Shown: one piece after another, positions 31,128-41,600 of the stretch
How the letters are laid out: each line of letters begins with the position of its first letter
Numbering within the stretch: the first letter of the stretch is position 1
NCBI GenBank assembly: GCA_965231905.1
Contig: CBDDOO010000002.1
Location: forward strand, 992,001 to 1,056,000
Reading direction: 5' to 3'
DNA length: 64,000 nucleotides
DNA from: G963663315 sp965231905
GTDB taxonomy: Bacteria > Pseudomonadota > Gammaproteobacteria > Arenicellales > Poriferihabitantaceae
Notes under the pieces: generated by a model
Told to the model about the DNA's origin: nothing
Database searches by the model: none
Seen by the model: only the letters and a program-made list of their open reading frames with translations
Made by a program: the position numbers and the translations under genes

Positions 31128-33107
31128 GTGAAGAAACAGGCCAGCCGGATCATCGAAGCCCCTTACGGTTCGTGGAAAAGCCCACGGAGCCTGGAATCTG
31201 TTTTCGATGACGGATTCGAGCCTTCCTACCCGTTTGTCGCAGGGGGGCAGCTGTATTGGCTGGAGCGCTTGAGCGAGGAAAACGGGCGGGTCGCCGTGAT
31301 GACGGAGGTTCAATCCGGGGACAGGAGATACAGGAGGTGTATCACCCCCGCTGAGTACAATATCCGCACCCGCGCGCATGAATATGGGGGCAAGTGCTTT
31401 TGTGTCCATCGCGATCATGTCATCTTCAATAACTGGAGGGATGGTCGGTTGTATATACAGCGATTGAGCGCGGGTTCGTCTCCCCGTCCGCTCCCTGCGG
31501 CGGTGATTCCGGGTTGTCGGGGGTTTGCTGACCTGGTCGTCTCGCGGGATGGAAACCGGGTGATCGGCGTCATCGAGTTGGAAGCGGATGAAGGGGAGCG
31601 TGAAAATATCAACCGGATCGTTGCCGTTTCGTTGTCGGGCGCCGGCGCCCGACAACCCGGTTTTGCGGCGCTTGCCGAAGGTGAGGATTTTTATGCCAGT
31701 CCGGTATTGTCAAATGACGGAGAACAGATTGCATGGCTTGAGTGGTCTCACCCGAACATGCCCTGGGATCAGACCCGGCTGGTCATGGCCACGTTGGAGG
31801 CTGACGTGAACCGTATTGCGGTGATTGACAAACGGACCGTGGTTGATGAACCCGGTCGCTCGGTTTGCCAGCCGGGTTTCACATCAGAAGGACTACTGCT
31901 TTTTGTCAGTGACGATGAGACAACTGATCGCTGGAATTTTCATAGTTACGATGGCAACCGGATTCGCCGGTTGACGGATTCACAGTCAGAGTTCGGTGAA
32001 CCGCACTGGATATTCGGACAGTCCCGGTGGCGGCAATCCGGTCACAACCTGATTTATGCCGTGGGTTCGGACCATTCGGGTGACCGGATTTTCAGGTTCA
32101 ACCTGACAAGCGGCCGGTTGCACCCGATTGACAGGGAGTTTGCGGCATGTCGGCAGCTTTTCAGCGATGGTTCGGGGGCGATCTGGTTCGTCGGTTGTCT
32201 CGAAGACCGGCCGCCACAGATTTTACGTCTGGAACCCCGTTCAGACCGGATCGAACCGGAGCTGTCCGGCGCCGCTGGGCCTGACCGGGACAGGTTATCC
32301 AACCCGCAACCGGTCAGCTTCCCCGACGGTAACCAGGATCCGGTTTACGGCTATTTCTACCCGCCCTGCAATCCGCGCTATGTCGCCCCCGCCGGGACGC
32401 TTCCGCCCTTGTTGGTGGTGACGCATGGCGGCCCGACCGGCAGGGCGACCCCGGAGTATTCCGCGATCAAGCAGTATTTCTGTTCGATTGGATTTGCGCT
32501 GCTGGATATCAATCATCGCGGCAGCAGTGGTTATGGCCGGGCCTACCGGCAGCAGTTGTCGGGACAGTGGGGCGTGTTCGATGTGGATGACATGATCAGT
32601 GGTATTGATTTTGCCGCAAGTAAAGGATGGATAGACCCTGATCGGGTATTTATCCGGGGGAGCAGCGCCGGAGGGTTTGTGGTACTCTCGGCGCTGACCC
32701 GGTATCCGACAAGATTTGCCGGTGGTTCCTGCTATTATGGCATTGGCAATCTGATTACCCTGAGTGAGATTACGCATAAATTCGAATCGAAGTACACCGA
32801 TAATCTGGTCGGGGAGGCATTCGACCCGGTCAGCGCCAGACATCCGGACAGCCGATATGTCTCGCGTTCGCCGCTGTTTCATCTGGATTCACTGAGCTGT
32901 CCGTTAATCCTGTTTCAGGGAGAAGATGATGAAATCGTGCCTCCGGAGGTAGCGCGGGAAGTGGTTGACAGCTTGCTGGAGCAGGGACTCGAATATGAAT
33001 ATGTCGAATATCCCGGCGAAGGACACGGGTTCCGGTCGAAGCGCAACCGGCTTGACGCTCTGGGCCGGGAGATTGATTTTTTCGTCAGGATTATCAATTC
33101 TGAGTGA
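31128..33107 (+). CDS. S9 family peptidase (acylaminoacyl-peptidase-like)
   Basis: 659 aa from a GTG start. The N-terminal ~370 residues form a beta-propeller (repeated W-L-E/S-x-D-G patterns); the C-terminal alpha/beta hydrolase has the nucleophile S513 in R-G-S-S-A-G-G, the Asp in G-E-D-D-E-I-V-P-P and the His in G-E-G-H-G-F. It hydrolyses short peptides; no signal peptide is evident, so it is probably cytoplasmic. Confidence 0.92.
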   Translation: MKKQASRIIEAPYGSWKSPRSLESVFDDGFEPSYPFVAGGQLYWLERLSEENGRVAVMTEVQSGDRRYRRCITPAEYNIRTRAHEYGGKCFCVHRDHVIFNNWRDGRLYIQRLSAGSSPRPLPAAVIPGCRGFADLVVSRDGNRVIGVIELEADEGERENINRIVAVSLSGAGARQPGFAALAEGEDFYASPVLSNDGEQIAWLEWSHPNMPWDQTRLVMATLEADVNRIAVIDKRTVVDEPGRSVCQPGFTSEGLLLFVSDDETTDRWNFHSYDGNRIRRLTDSQSEFGEPHWIFGQSRWRQSGHNLIYAVGSDHSGDRIFRFNLTSGRLHPIDREFAACRQLFSDGSGAIWFVGCLEDRPPQILRLEPRSDRIEPELSGAAGPDRDRLSNPQPVSFPDGNQDPVYGYFYPPCNPRYVAPAGTLPPLLVVTHGGPTGRATPEYSAIKQYFCSIGFALLDINHRGSSGYGRAYRQQLSGQWGVFDVDDMISGIDFAASKGWIDPDRVFIRGSSAGGFVVLSALTRYPTRFAGGSCYYGIGNLITLSEITHKFESKYTDNLVGEAFDPVSARHPDSRYVSRSPLFHLDSLSCPLILFQGEDDEIVPPEVAREVVDSLLEQGLEYEYVEYPGEGHGFRSKRNRLDALGREIDFFVRIINSE

Positions 33108-33122
33108 TTTCGTGATTGGCCG

Positions 33123-33770
33123 ATGTTTCCCAAACCCGATAAAAACCAGACCCTGGCCCTGGCTGGATTGCTCCAGTCCTGCGCTCTGGTCTATCAACTG
33201 ACCACTCGCGACCGGCATGATGAATCGGCTTTGCGCGAATCCGCATTCAGTTTGTTTCGCCTGGATGCGGACAGCGTGGTCGAGGTTTACGGGTCACCGT
33301 CCGGCGTAGACCTGGGGCTGCGAACCATGCGCCGATTCCTGGCGTACCAGTCAGGCCCTTCAACCCGGTATATCTATCAATACGCCACAGGACTTCATCA
33401 GTTGAGTGTCAAGCTGGCCAGACTGGCAAAAACCAGCGAAGTGATCCAGTCCGGGCTTGCGGAGATCAGGGTGGAACTCATGGTGGACCCCGACCGGGAT
33501 GTCCTGGACCCTCCACCGGATGATTATCTGTATGAATCACTGGCCTCGTTGTACGTCAATACAATCAGTTATCTGACACCGAGAATCATCGTCCGGGGAG
33601 ACGCGCACCGGCTACAGAATATGCAGGTTGTACATCGTGTCCGAACCGCGTTGTTCGCCGGTATCCGGTCGGCCTGGTTGTGGCATCAACTGGGTGGCGG
33701 GAAATGGCAGGTGATGATTCATCGCAAGGATTACATGGATCACGCGAAAGCCATCATTAACCGCGTTTGA
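33123..33770 (+). CDS. hflD: High-frequency lysogenization protein HflD homologue
   Basis: A 215-aa, all-helical protein. The stretch V-R-G-D-A-H-R-L-Q-N then R-T-A-L-F-A-G-I-R-S-A-W-L-W-H-Q-L-G-G matches the HflD/YcfC family. It usually follows mnmA and precedes purB in Gammaproteobacteria; here it follows the peptidase gene by 15 bp and neither neighbour is present. HflD is a membrane-peripheral protein that in E. coli binds lambda CII. It supports a gammaproteobacterial origin. Confidence 0.9.
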   Translation: MFPKPDKNQTLALAGLLQSCALVYQLTTRDRHDESALRESAFSLFRLDADSVVEVYGSPSGVDLGLRTMRRFLAYQSGPSTRYIYQYATGLHQLSVKLARLAKTSEVIQSGLAEIRVELMVDPDRDVLDPPPDDYLYESLASLYVNTISYLTPRIIVRGDAHRLQNMQVVHRVRTALFAGIRSAWLWHQLGGGKWQVMIHRKDYMDHAKAIINRV

Positions 33771-33910
33771 TGGGCAGCCGGATTCCATGAATAAAACGAA
33801 TAAAATCGCTATTGATAATCCTGGGTATTCCATTACAATCAATTCTGTGCTGAAAAACCCAGGCAGGCTCTGTCTTTCAATTTTCTGATTTATTGCAACG
33901 ACCTATAAGA

Positions 33911-35041
33911 ATGAGCGTACCCCAAGACTCCTCCGCCCCACCCGTTCTGGTTACCGGCTCAGCCGGGCATGTAGGCGCCAATCTCGTTCGCCGACTACTC
34001 ATGGATGGCATTCGGGTTCGGGTGTTACTAAGGCGCGGGGACAACAACGAAGCGCTGGAAGGTCTTGATGTGGAGCGTTTGTTTGGTGATATTCGGGATT
34101 TGAGCGCTACCCGGCAAGCTGTCGAAGGCTGCCAGGGCATCTATCACGTCGCCGCGCAGATATCCACTATTGATGGCAATAGCGCCTGGCGCCGGAAAAT
34201 ATATGAATGCAATGTTCTGGGTACCCGCAATGTATTGCAGGCGGCGCGGGCATCCGGGGCCGGGCGAGTGGTCGTGACCGGCTCTTTCAGCGCGGTCGGT
34301 TATGATCTGGATAACCCGTCCGCCCCGAGTGACGAGACGATGCAGTTCTATCCGATGGAGCGCGCGATGCCCTACGAGCGCAGCAAGGCGCTGGTTGAAC
34401 ATGAGTGCTGGCGAGCCGCGGCCATGGGGCAGGATGTCATCGTAGCAACCTGTTGCGCGGTGGTTGGAGGTAGCGACTATTTCCCTTCGCGATTGGGCAG
34501 GACCTTGTGCGATTATACGAATGGAAAACTGCGGGCTTATGTGGATGGCGGGTTTGAATTTGTCGCGGCAAGGGATATTGTGGAGGGACATCTGTTGTGT
34601 ATGCGCCGCGGACATCCAGGCGAGAAGTACATCTTCAGCAGCGAGTACAAAACTATCGCCGAGATGCTGGATTTATATGAGGAAGTGTCTGGTATCAAGC
34701 GTCCGGGCAGGCGTATCCCGGTTAACATGATGCTCGCATTTTCGGAGGTGGCGAGCTTCTGGCTGAGCCGGTTTCACCCTGACTTTCCCCAGCGGTTTAC
34801 GCCCGGGGCCATCCGCCTGCTGAAAATGTGCCGCCACGCGAACACCAGCAAGGCGAAACGGGAGCTCGGTTATCAGCCAACCAGCATCCGCGCTGCGGTT
34901 CATGAAGCATACGCATTCCACTATCGCCGTAACGCGATCACAAACCCGCGCGCTAAACGTCCCTGTGAGGATGCCATGAGACAAATGGAAAATCCGGCGG
35001 TGAGCCAGACTTTGCCACTCATTTCCGAGGGTTCAATATGA
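33911..35041 (+). CDS. Sterol C-4 demethylation reductase/dehydrogenase (SdmB-like extended SDR)
   Basis: 376 aa from ATG 33911; a TTG at 33893 is less likely. An extended SDR of the 3-beta-hydroxysteroid dehydrogenase type, with V-L-V-T-G-S-A-G-H-V-G at the N-terminus and the catalytic Y-E-R-S-K. In Methylococcus capsulatus SdmB, an enzyme of this class, works with the Rieske oxygenase SdmA to remove a C-4 methyl. Here the gene overlaps the Rieske gene by ATGA and heads the sterol cluster, which is the main reason to call it SdmB-like. Confidence 0.8.
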   Translation: MSVPQDSSAPPVLVTGSAGHVGANLVRRLLMDGIRVRVLLRRGDNNEALEGLDVERLFGDIRDLSATRQAVEGCQGIYHVAAQISTIDGNSAWRRKIYECNVLGTRNVLQAARASGAGRVVVTGSFSAVGYDLDNPSAPSDETMQFYPMERAMPYERSKALVEHECWRAAAMGQDVIVATCCAVVGGSDYFPSRLGRTLCDYTNGKLRAYVDGGFEFVAARDIVEGHLLCMRRGHPGEKYIFSSEYKTIAEMLDLYEEVSGIKRPGRRIPVNMMLAFSEVASFWLSRFHPDFPQRFTPGAIRLLKMCRHANTSKAKRELGYQPTSIRAAVHEAYAFHYRRNAITNPRAKRPCEDAMRQMENPAVSQTLPLISEGSI

Positions 35042-36135
35042 ATCCGGCATCGGGCGCCCCTCCTCAGTTTGAGGATGCCCGCAACCTGCGCCAGCAGGCG
35101 CGGGCTACGGGTCTGGATCCTGATTACTGGTATGCGGTTGAACAGGTTCACCGGGTCAAACCGGGTACCGTGGTTGAGGTTATTTTCTGGAAGCGCTCCA
35201 TTGCGCTGTATCGTGGGGCAGACGGCTCATTTCACGCGCTTGATAACGTTTGCGCGCACCGCCAGATCAAACTCTCTCTGGGGAAAGTGCAGGGCTGTCG
35301 GCTGGTGTGCGCCTACCATGGCTGGCAGTATGACGAAAACGGGCGGCGCGCCGATATTCCTCATGATCACTCTGGAGGTGGTCTGCCGAAGCCTGTTGTC
35401 CGGAGCTATCCCGTGAAGGTCCGTTACGGCCTGGTCTGGTTGTTTCCCGGGGAGCCGGAGCGCGCGCAGCATCGCCAGATTCCGGAAATCCCGGAGCTTG
35501 AGGGGCGCGCGCGCTGGGCCTGTGTGCCGCTCAGTTTTACCTGGTCGGCGCACCACTCCATGGTGATTGATAACGTCAGTGACTTTACTCACGCCTGGCT
35601 GCATCGCCAATACCGGCCCTTTGATGGCGCAACCCTGACCCATTATGAGACGGTTGGTGACAATGTACATCTCGCCTACGATACGAAAGTCGGGCGCGGC
35701 CCTGTCTCTGGATGGTTTGTCGATCACAAGAAGACGAATACCAATTACATGGAGCTTTGTTATCAGTATCCCTACCAGTGGTCGAATACCGATGATGCGA
35801 TTAAACACTGGTTGTTTGTGCTGCCGATTGATGAGCGTACCACACGGGTATTTTTCCTGTTCTATTTCAAGTCATTGAAGATCCCTTTGCTGTCTGTACG
35901 TATTCCCCGTTTCGCGATGACCACTGTTCTGAAGATATCGAATCGCTTCCTCATTGCTCCTTTGCTGGACCAGGACCGTTTTGCCGTCGAAGCGGAGCAG
36001 CAGGGTTACGAGAGACATTGGGATGCCCGTCCTGTCGAGTTTAATCCGGTCGTAAAGGCGTTTCAGAAAGTAACCGTGAGAAAATGGAGTGAGTATCTGG
36101 CGCGAGAGAAGCAGGATGGGGATGATGTTCCCTGA
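35038..36135 (+). CDS. Rieske oxygenase, sterol C-4 demethylase (SdmA-like)
   Basis: 365 aa. The Rieske site is C72-x-H74 with C91-x-x-H94. The catalytic iron site follows the D-N-V-S-D-F-T-H-A-W-L-H pattern, typical of Rieske oxygenases acting on steroids (KshA, SdmA), not of the aromatic-ring type. A hydrophobic C-terminal stretch (S-L-K-I-P-L-L-S) may touch the membrane. It would oxidise a C-4 methyl of a 4,4-dimethyl sterol. It overlaps the C-14 reductase gene and is in one operon with CYP51 and the cyclase. Confidence 0.83.
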   Translation: MNPASGAPPQFEDARNLRQQARATGLDPDYWYAVEQVHRVKPGTVVEVIFWKRSIALYRGADGSFHALDNVCAHRQIKLSLGKVQGCRLVCAYHGWQYDENGRRADIPHDHSGGGLPKPVVRSYPVKVRYGLVWLFPGEPERAQHRQIPEIPELEGRARWACVPLSFTWSAHHSMVIDNVSDFTHAWLHRQYRPFDGATLTHYETVGDNVHLAYDTKVGRGPVSGWFVDHKKTNTNYMELCYQYPYQWSNTDDAIKHWLFVLPIDERTTRVFFLFYFKSLKIPLLSVRIPRFAMTTVLKISNRFLIAPLLDQDRFAVEAEQQGYERHWDARPVEFNPVVKAFQKVTVRKWSEYLAREKQDGDDVP

Positions 36136-37249
36136 GTCCTGGCTCCCGTTGTCCATGCTGTCCGGGCCCGGCTTGCTCGAAGCCACGGTCATGATGTCGG
36201 TGTTCGTTGGCGGTTTGTTCGCCGGTTCGATTATCCTGAACGGAGAACGAGTGGAGGGGCCGAAACAGCAGGGAAGGCCGCCAAACATCTATAAGCTCAA
36301 CGGTCTCAATCTGTTCCTGCTTACCGTGATTGCCGGATTCCTCGCCCAGGTCTTTGGCGGATATTCTCTTTCCATGCTATATACTCATTTTGCCGCCTTG
36401 TTCGTGGTGGCGAACGGGTTTGCGTTTGCGCTTTGCGGCTGGTTGTATTGGCGCGGCGTCCGGGACCGAAACCGGGCGCAGCGTTCGGCCCCGGAACCTG
36501 GCGTGGGAAAATGGCGAGACTTCTTCTTCGGTGTGGAACTGAATCCGACCTTGTTCGGGGTTGACCTGAAGTTTTACAGCTACCGTCCTTCCCTGATCGG
36601 CCTGACGCTGTTCAACGCATCCTTCGCTGTTGTTCAATACGAGGCCTACGGCAAACTGACTCTGGCTATGGCGCTCTATCAGATTTTTACTTTCCTGTAT
36701 GTGTTCAACTACTTCCAGTTCGAACACGGAATGATTCATACCTGGGATATTACCAGTGAGCGCTTTGGCTGGATGCTGGTCTGGGGCGATTATGTACTGG
36801 TTCCCTTTTTCTATTGCCTGCCCGGCTGGTGGCTGGTTCACGCATCGGCGCCTCTGTCTGCTACCGCCGCCGTACTGATTTCCCTGCTGTTTGCTTGCGG
36901 ATTCTGGGTCTTTCGCGGCGCTAACCAGCAAAAGCACCGTTTCAAGAGCGATCCGGATATTTCGATCTGGGGGCGTCCCGCCCAATCCCTGGACGGGCGT
37001 TTGCTCGTATCCGGGTTTTGGGGGGTTGGACGGCATCTCAACTATACGGGGGAGATCTGCGTCTACCTTGCGTTTGCCCTTACCACCGGGTTCACATCCT
37101 GGGGGCCTTACCTGTTGCCCGCCTGGCTCGCAATCCTGTTGTGGCATCGTTCCAGACGCGATGATCGCCGTTGTCGCGCCAAGTATGGAAATCTGTGGGA
37201 GCGCTACACCCGGCGGGTACGCTATTCCATGCTGCCGTATATTCATTAG
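36116..37249 (+). CDS. Sterol C-14 reductase (ERG24/ERG4 family)
   Basis: A membrane protein with about 8-10 hydrophobic segments. The family signatures are plain: G-V-E-L-N-P (the G-x-E-L-N-P loop), then near the C-terminus S-G-F-W-G-V-G-R-H-L-N-Y-T-G-E, H-R-S-R-R-D-D-R-R-C-R-x-K-Y-G, W-E-R-Y and a final M-L-P-Y-I. These enzymes reduce a sterol double bond with NADPH; after CYP51 the delta-14 bond is the expected substrate, though a delta-24 or delta-7 specificity is not excluded. Start at 36116 or one of two ATGs at 36122 and 36125, inside the end of the Rieske gene. Confidence 0.88.
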   Translation: MGMMFPESWLPLSMLSGPGLLEATVMMSVFVGGLFAGSIILNGERVEGPKQQGRPPNIYKLNGLNLFLLTVIAGFLAQVFGGYSLSMLYTHFAALFVVANGFAFALCGWLYWRGVRDRNRAQRSAPEPGVGKWRDFFFGVELNPTLFGVDLKFYSYRPSLIGLTLFNASFAVVQYEAYGKLTLAMALYQIFTFLYVFNYFQFEHGMIHTWDITSERFGWMLVWGDYVLVPFFYCLPGWWLVHASAPLSATAAVLISLLFACGFWVFRGANQQKHRFKSDPDISIWGRPAQSLDGRLLVSGFWGVGRHLNYTGEICVYLAFALTTGFTSWGPYLLPAWLAILLWHRSRRDDRRCRAKYGNLWERYTRRVRYSMLPYIH

Positions 37250-37258
37250 GGGGATGAG

Positions 37259-38668
37259 GTGACACGAAGGCTCCGCAGTGTGACATCACAGGGTTCGGCA
37301 GGATCCCCGGTCGCGCCGACAATAGCTGTTCCCGAGCTTGGCGGCGGGTGGCCACTGGTGGGTCATCTGCCTGAATTTGTGAAAGATCCGGTCGCGCTAT
37401 TGCATCGTGGCTGGCAAGAACAGGGAGAACTGTTCCGGTTTCGGATAGGGCCCCGCAATTTCGCCCTGTTCACCGGGCCCGAAGCCCATGACTTCTATTT
37501 CAGAGCGCCTGAAGACCAGCTGAACGCTAAAGCCGTCTACCAGTTTACCGTGCCTATTTTCGGGCGCGGCGTGGCTTACGATGTCGCTCCTGAGCTCATG
37601 GCCGAGCAACTGGGGTTCCTGTTTCCGGCGCTTCGAGAATCTGCTATGCGCAGGTTTGCGAAAATCATGTTTGAAGAAGCCCGCCTGTTTGCCGGTTCTC
37701 TCGGTCAAGAGGGTGAAATTGATCTGCCGCGGGCGATGAATGAGCTCACCGTCAAGATCGCCAGTCATTGTCTTATCGGAGAAGAAGTGCGCGCCCAGGC
37801 GGATTCTGAATTCTCCGATGCCTACCATGAATTGCAAAATGGCATCAATACCCTGGGGTTTTTTTTCCCCAGGCTTCCTACCGCCGCGCATCGCTCCCGT
37901 GACCGGGCGCGGAAAAAAATTGTCGGGATGTTCAGTCGGGTAATGGAGCAGCGCCGAATTTCTGGAATCCAGGTCGATGATTTCATGCAGAACCTCATGC
38001 AGGCCCGATACAAGGATGGCCGGGTATTGAGCGACGAGGAGATTGCCGGTATTCTGCTGACAGTATTGTTCGCGGGACAGCATACCAGCGCCGTGCTCGC
38101 AACCTGGACGGCGCTGGAACTCATGAGAGACCCCGCATATCTGGCGCGAGTGAGAGCTGAGGTGGGTAATCTGTACTCCGGCACAGGCGTCATGGATCTG
38201 GCGAGCCTGAAGCGGCAAGTTATCCTGGAATATGCCGTGCGTGAATGTGAGCGGCTGCACCCGCCATTGATCATGCTGATCCGCAAGACGCTCAAACCCT
38301 TGCAATACCAGGGCCATACGGTGCCTGCCGGTGTTATGGCGGTGGTCTCACCAGCAGTTTCCCATAGATTGCCGCATATATTTCCCGATCCGGATCGATT
38401 TTTCCCGGATCGGTTTGCTCCGCCAGCCAGCGAAGACAAGCTCCACCACTATGCCTTGATCGGTTTCGGCGGCGGCAAACACCGGTGTATGGGGAAGAAT
38501 TTTGCCATTTTACAGTTGAAGGTGATCCTGGCTGTGTTATTTGAGCGCTTCGATTTTCATCTTGACACAACATTCCCCGCCCCGAATTATGGTAGTTGGG
38601 TAACCGGACCGCAAGAACCCTGCCGACTCCGCTACCGCCGACGCGTACAGACAAGCGTTTTCCAGTGA
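37259..38668 (+). CDS. cyp51: Sterol 14-alpha-demethylase, cytochrome P450 CYP51
   Basis: 469 aa from a GTG start with GGGGGATGAG upstream. The CYP51 hallmarks are the B-prime helix Y-Q-F-T-V-P-I-F-G-R-G-V-A-Y-D, the I-helix A-G-Q-H-T-S at about 272-277, and the haem loop F-G-G-G-K-H-R-C-M-G with Cys410. It removes the 14-alpha-methyl of lanosterol-type sterols in three oxidations. A redox partner is not encoded next to it. Its stop overlaps the start of the next gene by GTGA. Confidence 0.92.
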   Translation: MTRRLRSVTSQGSAGSPVAPTIAVPELGGGWPLVGHLPEFVKDPVALLHRGWQEQGELFRFRIGPRNFALFTGPEAHDFYFRAPEDQLNAKAVYQFTVPIFGRGVAYDVAPELMAEQLGFLFPALRESAMRRFAKIMFEEARLFAGSLGQEGEIDLPRAMNELTVKIASHCLIGEEVRAQADSEFSDAYHELQNGINTLGFFFPRLPTAAHRSRDRARKKIVGMFSRVMEQRRISGIQVDDFMQNLMQARYKDGRVLSDEEIAGILLTVLFAGQHTSAVLATWTALELMRDPAYLARVRAEVGNLYSGTGVMDLASLKRQVILEYAVRECERLHPPLIMLIRKTLKPLQYQGHTVPAGVMAVVSPAVSHRLPHIFPDPDRFFPDRFAPPASEDKLHHYALIGFGGGKHRCMGKNFAILQLKVILAVLFERFDFHLDTTFPAPNYGSWVTGPQEPCRLRYRRRVQTSVFQ

Positions 38669-41600
38669 GCGGCGGCGCGCCCCGGAGCTACGATGTTACT
38701 GTCGTTGGCGCCGGGCCGACCGGTAGTTTGTGCGCGCTTGCCCACGCCAGAAACGGCGCCCGGGTGGCCTTGTTTGAAGCGAATCCCAAAGCGGCCCTGA
38801 GATTGGCGGGCGAATGGCTGCATCCGCCCGCCGTGAGAATACTGCGCGATCTCGGGATTGCTTCTGATATACAGAGCCGAAACCTGTCGGGTAAAGGGTT
38901 TGCGATATTCCCGGAAGATGGATCGCAGCCGATCATTTTTCCTTATCCGGAGGGCTCCCGTGGATTGACATGCGAGCATGTGTCGCTGGTCTCAAGCCTT
39001 CGTGAAGCGGTCAGGAGCGAGCCGGATATTGAGCTTTTTCAAGCGCGGGTACACGCGGTCGAAGACGGGCGCGTCATGTATACAGATAATGGCGCTAACG
39101 GAACTGTGACTTCGCCGCGGATCGTTGGCGCCGATGGTCAGGCTTCAATCGTCCGCAAATCGCTGGGTTTGTCGAGAACCCCGGTAATCTGTTCGCAGAC
39201 AGTTGGAATCATACTGAATGACGTGGAATTGCCGCTTGAAGGGTTTGGTCATGTGTTGCTGGGTGGCCCGGGGCCGATACTGATATATCGCCTGGGCGAA
39301 AGACAGGTCCGGCTAATCGCCGATGTTCCGCTTGATCGCACAATACCCAGGGAAAGAATCCGCTTTTTGCTGGAATCATATACCGATTTGCTGCCCGGAG
39401 CGCTCCAGTCGGGATTTGTTAAAGCGATGCGGGAGAAGCGATTTCAGATTTCCGCCAATAAACTGAAGCCACACGTCACATACGGCAGTTCGCGTCGTGT
39501 GCTGATTGGCGATGCGGCCGGGCACTATCATCCGATGACGGCAATGGGAATGACCTTTGGTTTCGGTGATGCGGTTGCGCTGGCCGAGAATGAGGACTTT
39601 CAGGACTTTACCGCGAAACGTTTTCGCGCAACCCGGACATCGGCGTTTCTCGCCATGGGACTCTACGAGGTCTTTACCGACCATCGGGCCGAGGCGGTCG
39701 CGGTCAGGCGCACTATCTACCGCAGCGCCCGGGAAAAGCCTGCATTCCGTGAGCGGACCATACGACTGCTTGGCTGTGAAGATATTTCAGCGGTTTCCAT
39801 GGGGAGGGCTTTTTTCGGGACGGTGGCGCACACGGTTTTCGGGCAAATCCCACGATCCTGTGACTGGCTTGCCTGGCGCAGGGCTGGTGGTGTCAATTAT
39901 GCGCTTGCGGTCAGAATCGGATGGCTCCTGCGAAGCATTTGGCAACTGTACAGGGCAAGAAGGAGAACCGGGAAGCTGGATGGGCGGGCCTGGGGCGTGC
40001 TGGCCGGCGTGTTTCAGAGCTCCATACCATCAAAAGCGCACACCCTCCGGTCTGATCGCCCTGCGGCGCTTGCAGCCCCCGATGCGGCTTTGGCAGTGCA
40101 GGGAGCGACCGCGCGATTACTGGATCTGCAGGGTAAGGATGGAGGTTGGGAAGGGGAGATGGTGTGGTGCCCCATGCTCACCGCGCAATACGTGTTGCTG
40201 CACCACATCATCGAAAAACCACTCAAGTCTGGCCGCCGTCGACGCATTCTGTGTTCCTTTGAACAAACTCGTCTTGATGATGGCCTGTGGGGCATGCATG
40301 AGCATTCGCAACCCCATCTGTTTGTTACCACTCTGGTTTACGTTGCGGCCAGATTGCTCGGTGTCCAGCGAGATGATCCGTTGCTTGAGTCAGCTGGCCG
40401 ATTTCTGCAAGCCGGGGGGGTCGTTGATATTCCAAGCTGGGGAAAGTTCTGGCTGGCGCTTCTTAATCTCTACGGCTGGCGCGGTGTGAATGTCATTCTG
40501 CCGGAATTATGGGCTTTGCCGCGGCGGTTCGCGCTACATCCCTCGAATTGGTACTGTCATACCCGGCTCATCTACATGGCCATGTCGGTGATTTATGCGC
40601 ATCGGTTTCAGGTCTTTGTGACCCCCATGATTGAATCCTTGAGAGAAGAGCTGTTCCCTGAAGGATTCTCCAATGTCAATTTCCCCAAAGCCCGCAATCA
40701 ACTGCGCGACGGCGACCTTTATATGCGCCCCGGTGTGTGGCTGCGTATTGGATTCAGGTTTGCGAAAGTATATGAAAGATACCACAGCAAACGTTTGCGC
40801 TCCCGGTTACTGGACAGACTCATTCGACTAATCAAATGGGAACTGCAAACCACCGACCACACGAGTATCTCTCCGGTTAGCGGAATCCTCAACATCCTTG
40901 CCTTGTGGTTACGGGACCCGAAAGACCCCGATTGTCTCCGGGCGCTGGAGCGTCTGGACGGCTGGATCTGGGAAGACGAAGAGCATGGCGCGCGGGTCAC
41001 CGGCGCCAGAAGCGCCTCGTGGGATACGGGATTCGCACTTCAGGCGCTGGCAACGGTATCTGATGGCGGTGGCGTTGGAAACGCCATATCAGACGGCGCC
41101 GATTTCCTTTGTCGGCAGCAAATACGCACAAGTTTTGAAGGGTTTCGCGAAACGTACCGGAACGACCCCAGAGGAGGTTGGTGTTTTGCCGGGGGGTGGC
41201 ATGGCTGGCCGGTGACGGACTGTACTGCAGAAGCGGTGTCCGGCTTGATCGCGGCCCGACACAAAGCTGCGGATGTTGCAATGTTCAAAGATGCGGTTCA
41301 ATTCATGCTGAGCGGACAAAACCGGGATGGTGGTTTTGGCAGCTATGAGGCGAGACGTTCCCGGTTTGGTCTCGAATGGCTGAATCCGGCTGAGATGTTC
41401 GGCGACTCGATGACTGAGAATTCTTATGTCGAGTGCACTGCCTCCTGTCTGGCGGCGTTCGCCGCCTGCAAGCGGCACTTTCCAGAGATCATTGATAGTA
41501 AGGTAATGGATGCAATCATACAGGCTGACTCCTGGCTTCGCCGGATTCAAGGTGGTGACGGGGGTTGGCGCGGCGTGTGGGGCGTTCAGTTCATCTATGG

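Noticed and set aside
33771..33910. Further sterol gene between hflD and the SdmB-like gene
   Set aside because: Only about 140 bp with no credible frame; it most likely holds the cluster promoter.
36377..37246. Open frame of 289 codons opposite the C-14 reductase
   Set aside because: Antisense to a gene with clear ERG24/ERG4 signatures; no domain seen.
37397..38317. Open frame of 306 codons opposite cyp51
   Set aside because: Antisense to CYP51; composition typical of shadow frames in GC-rich DNA.
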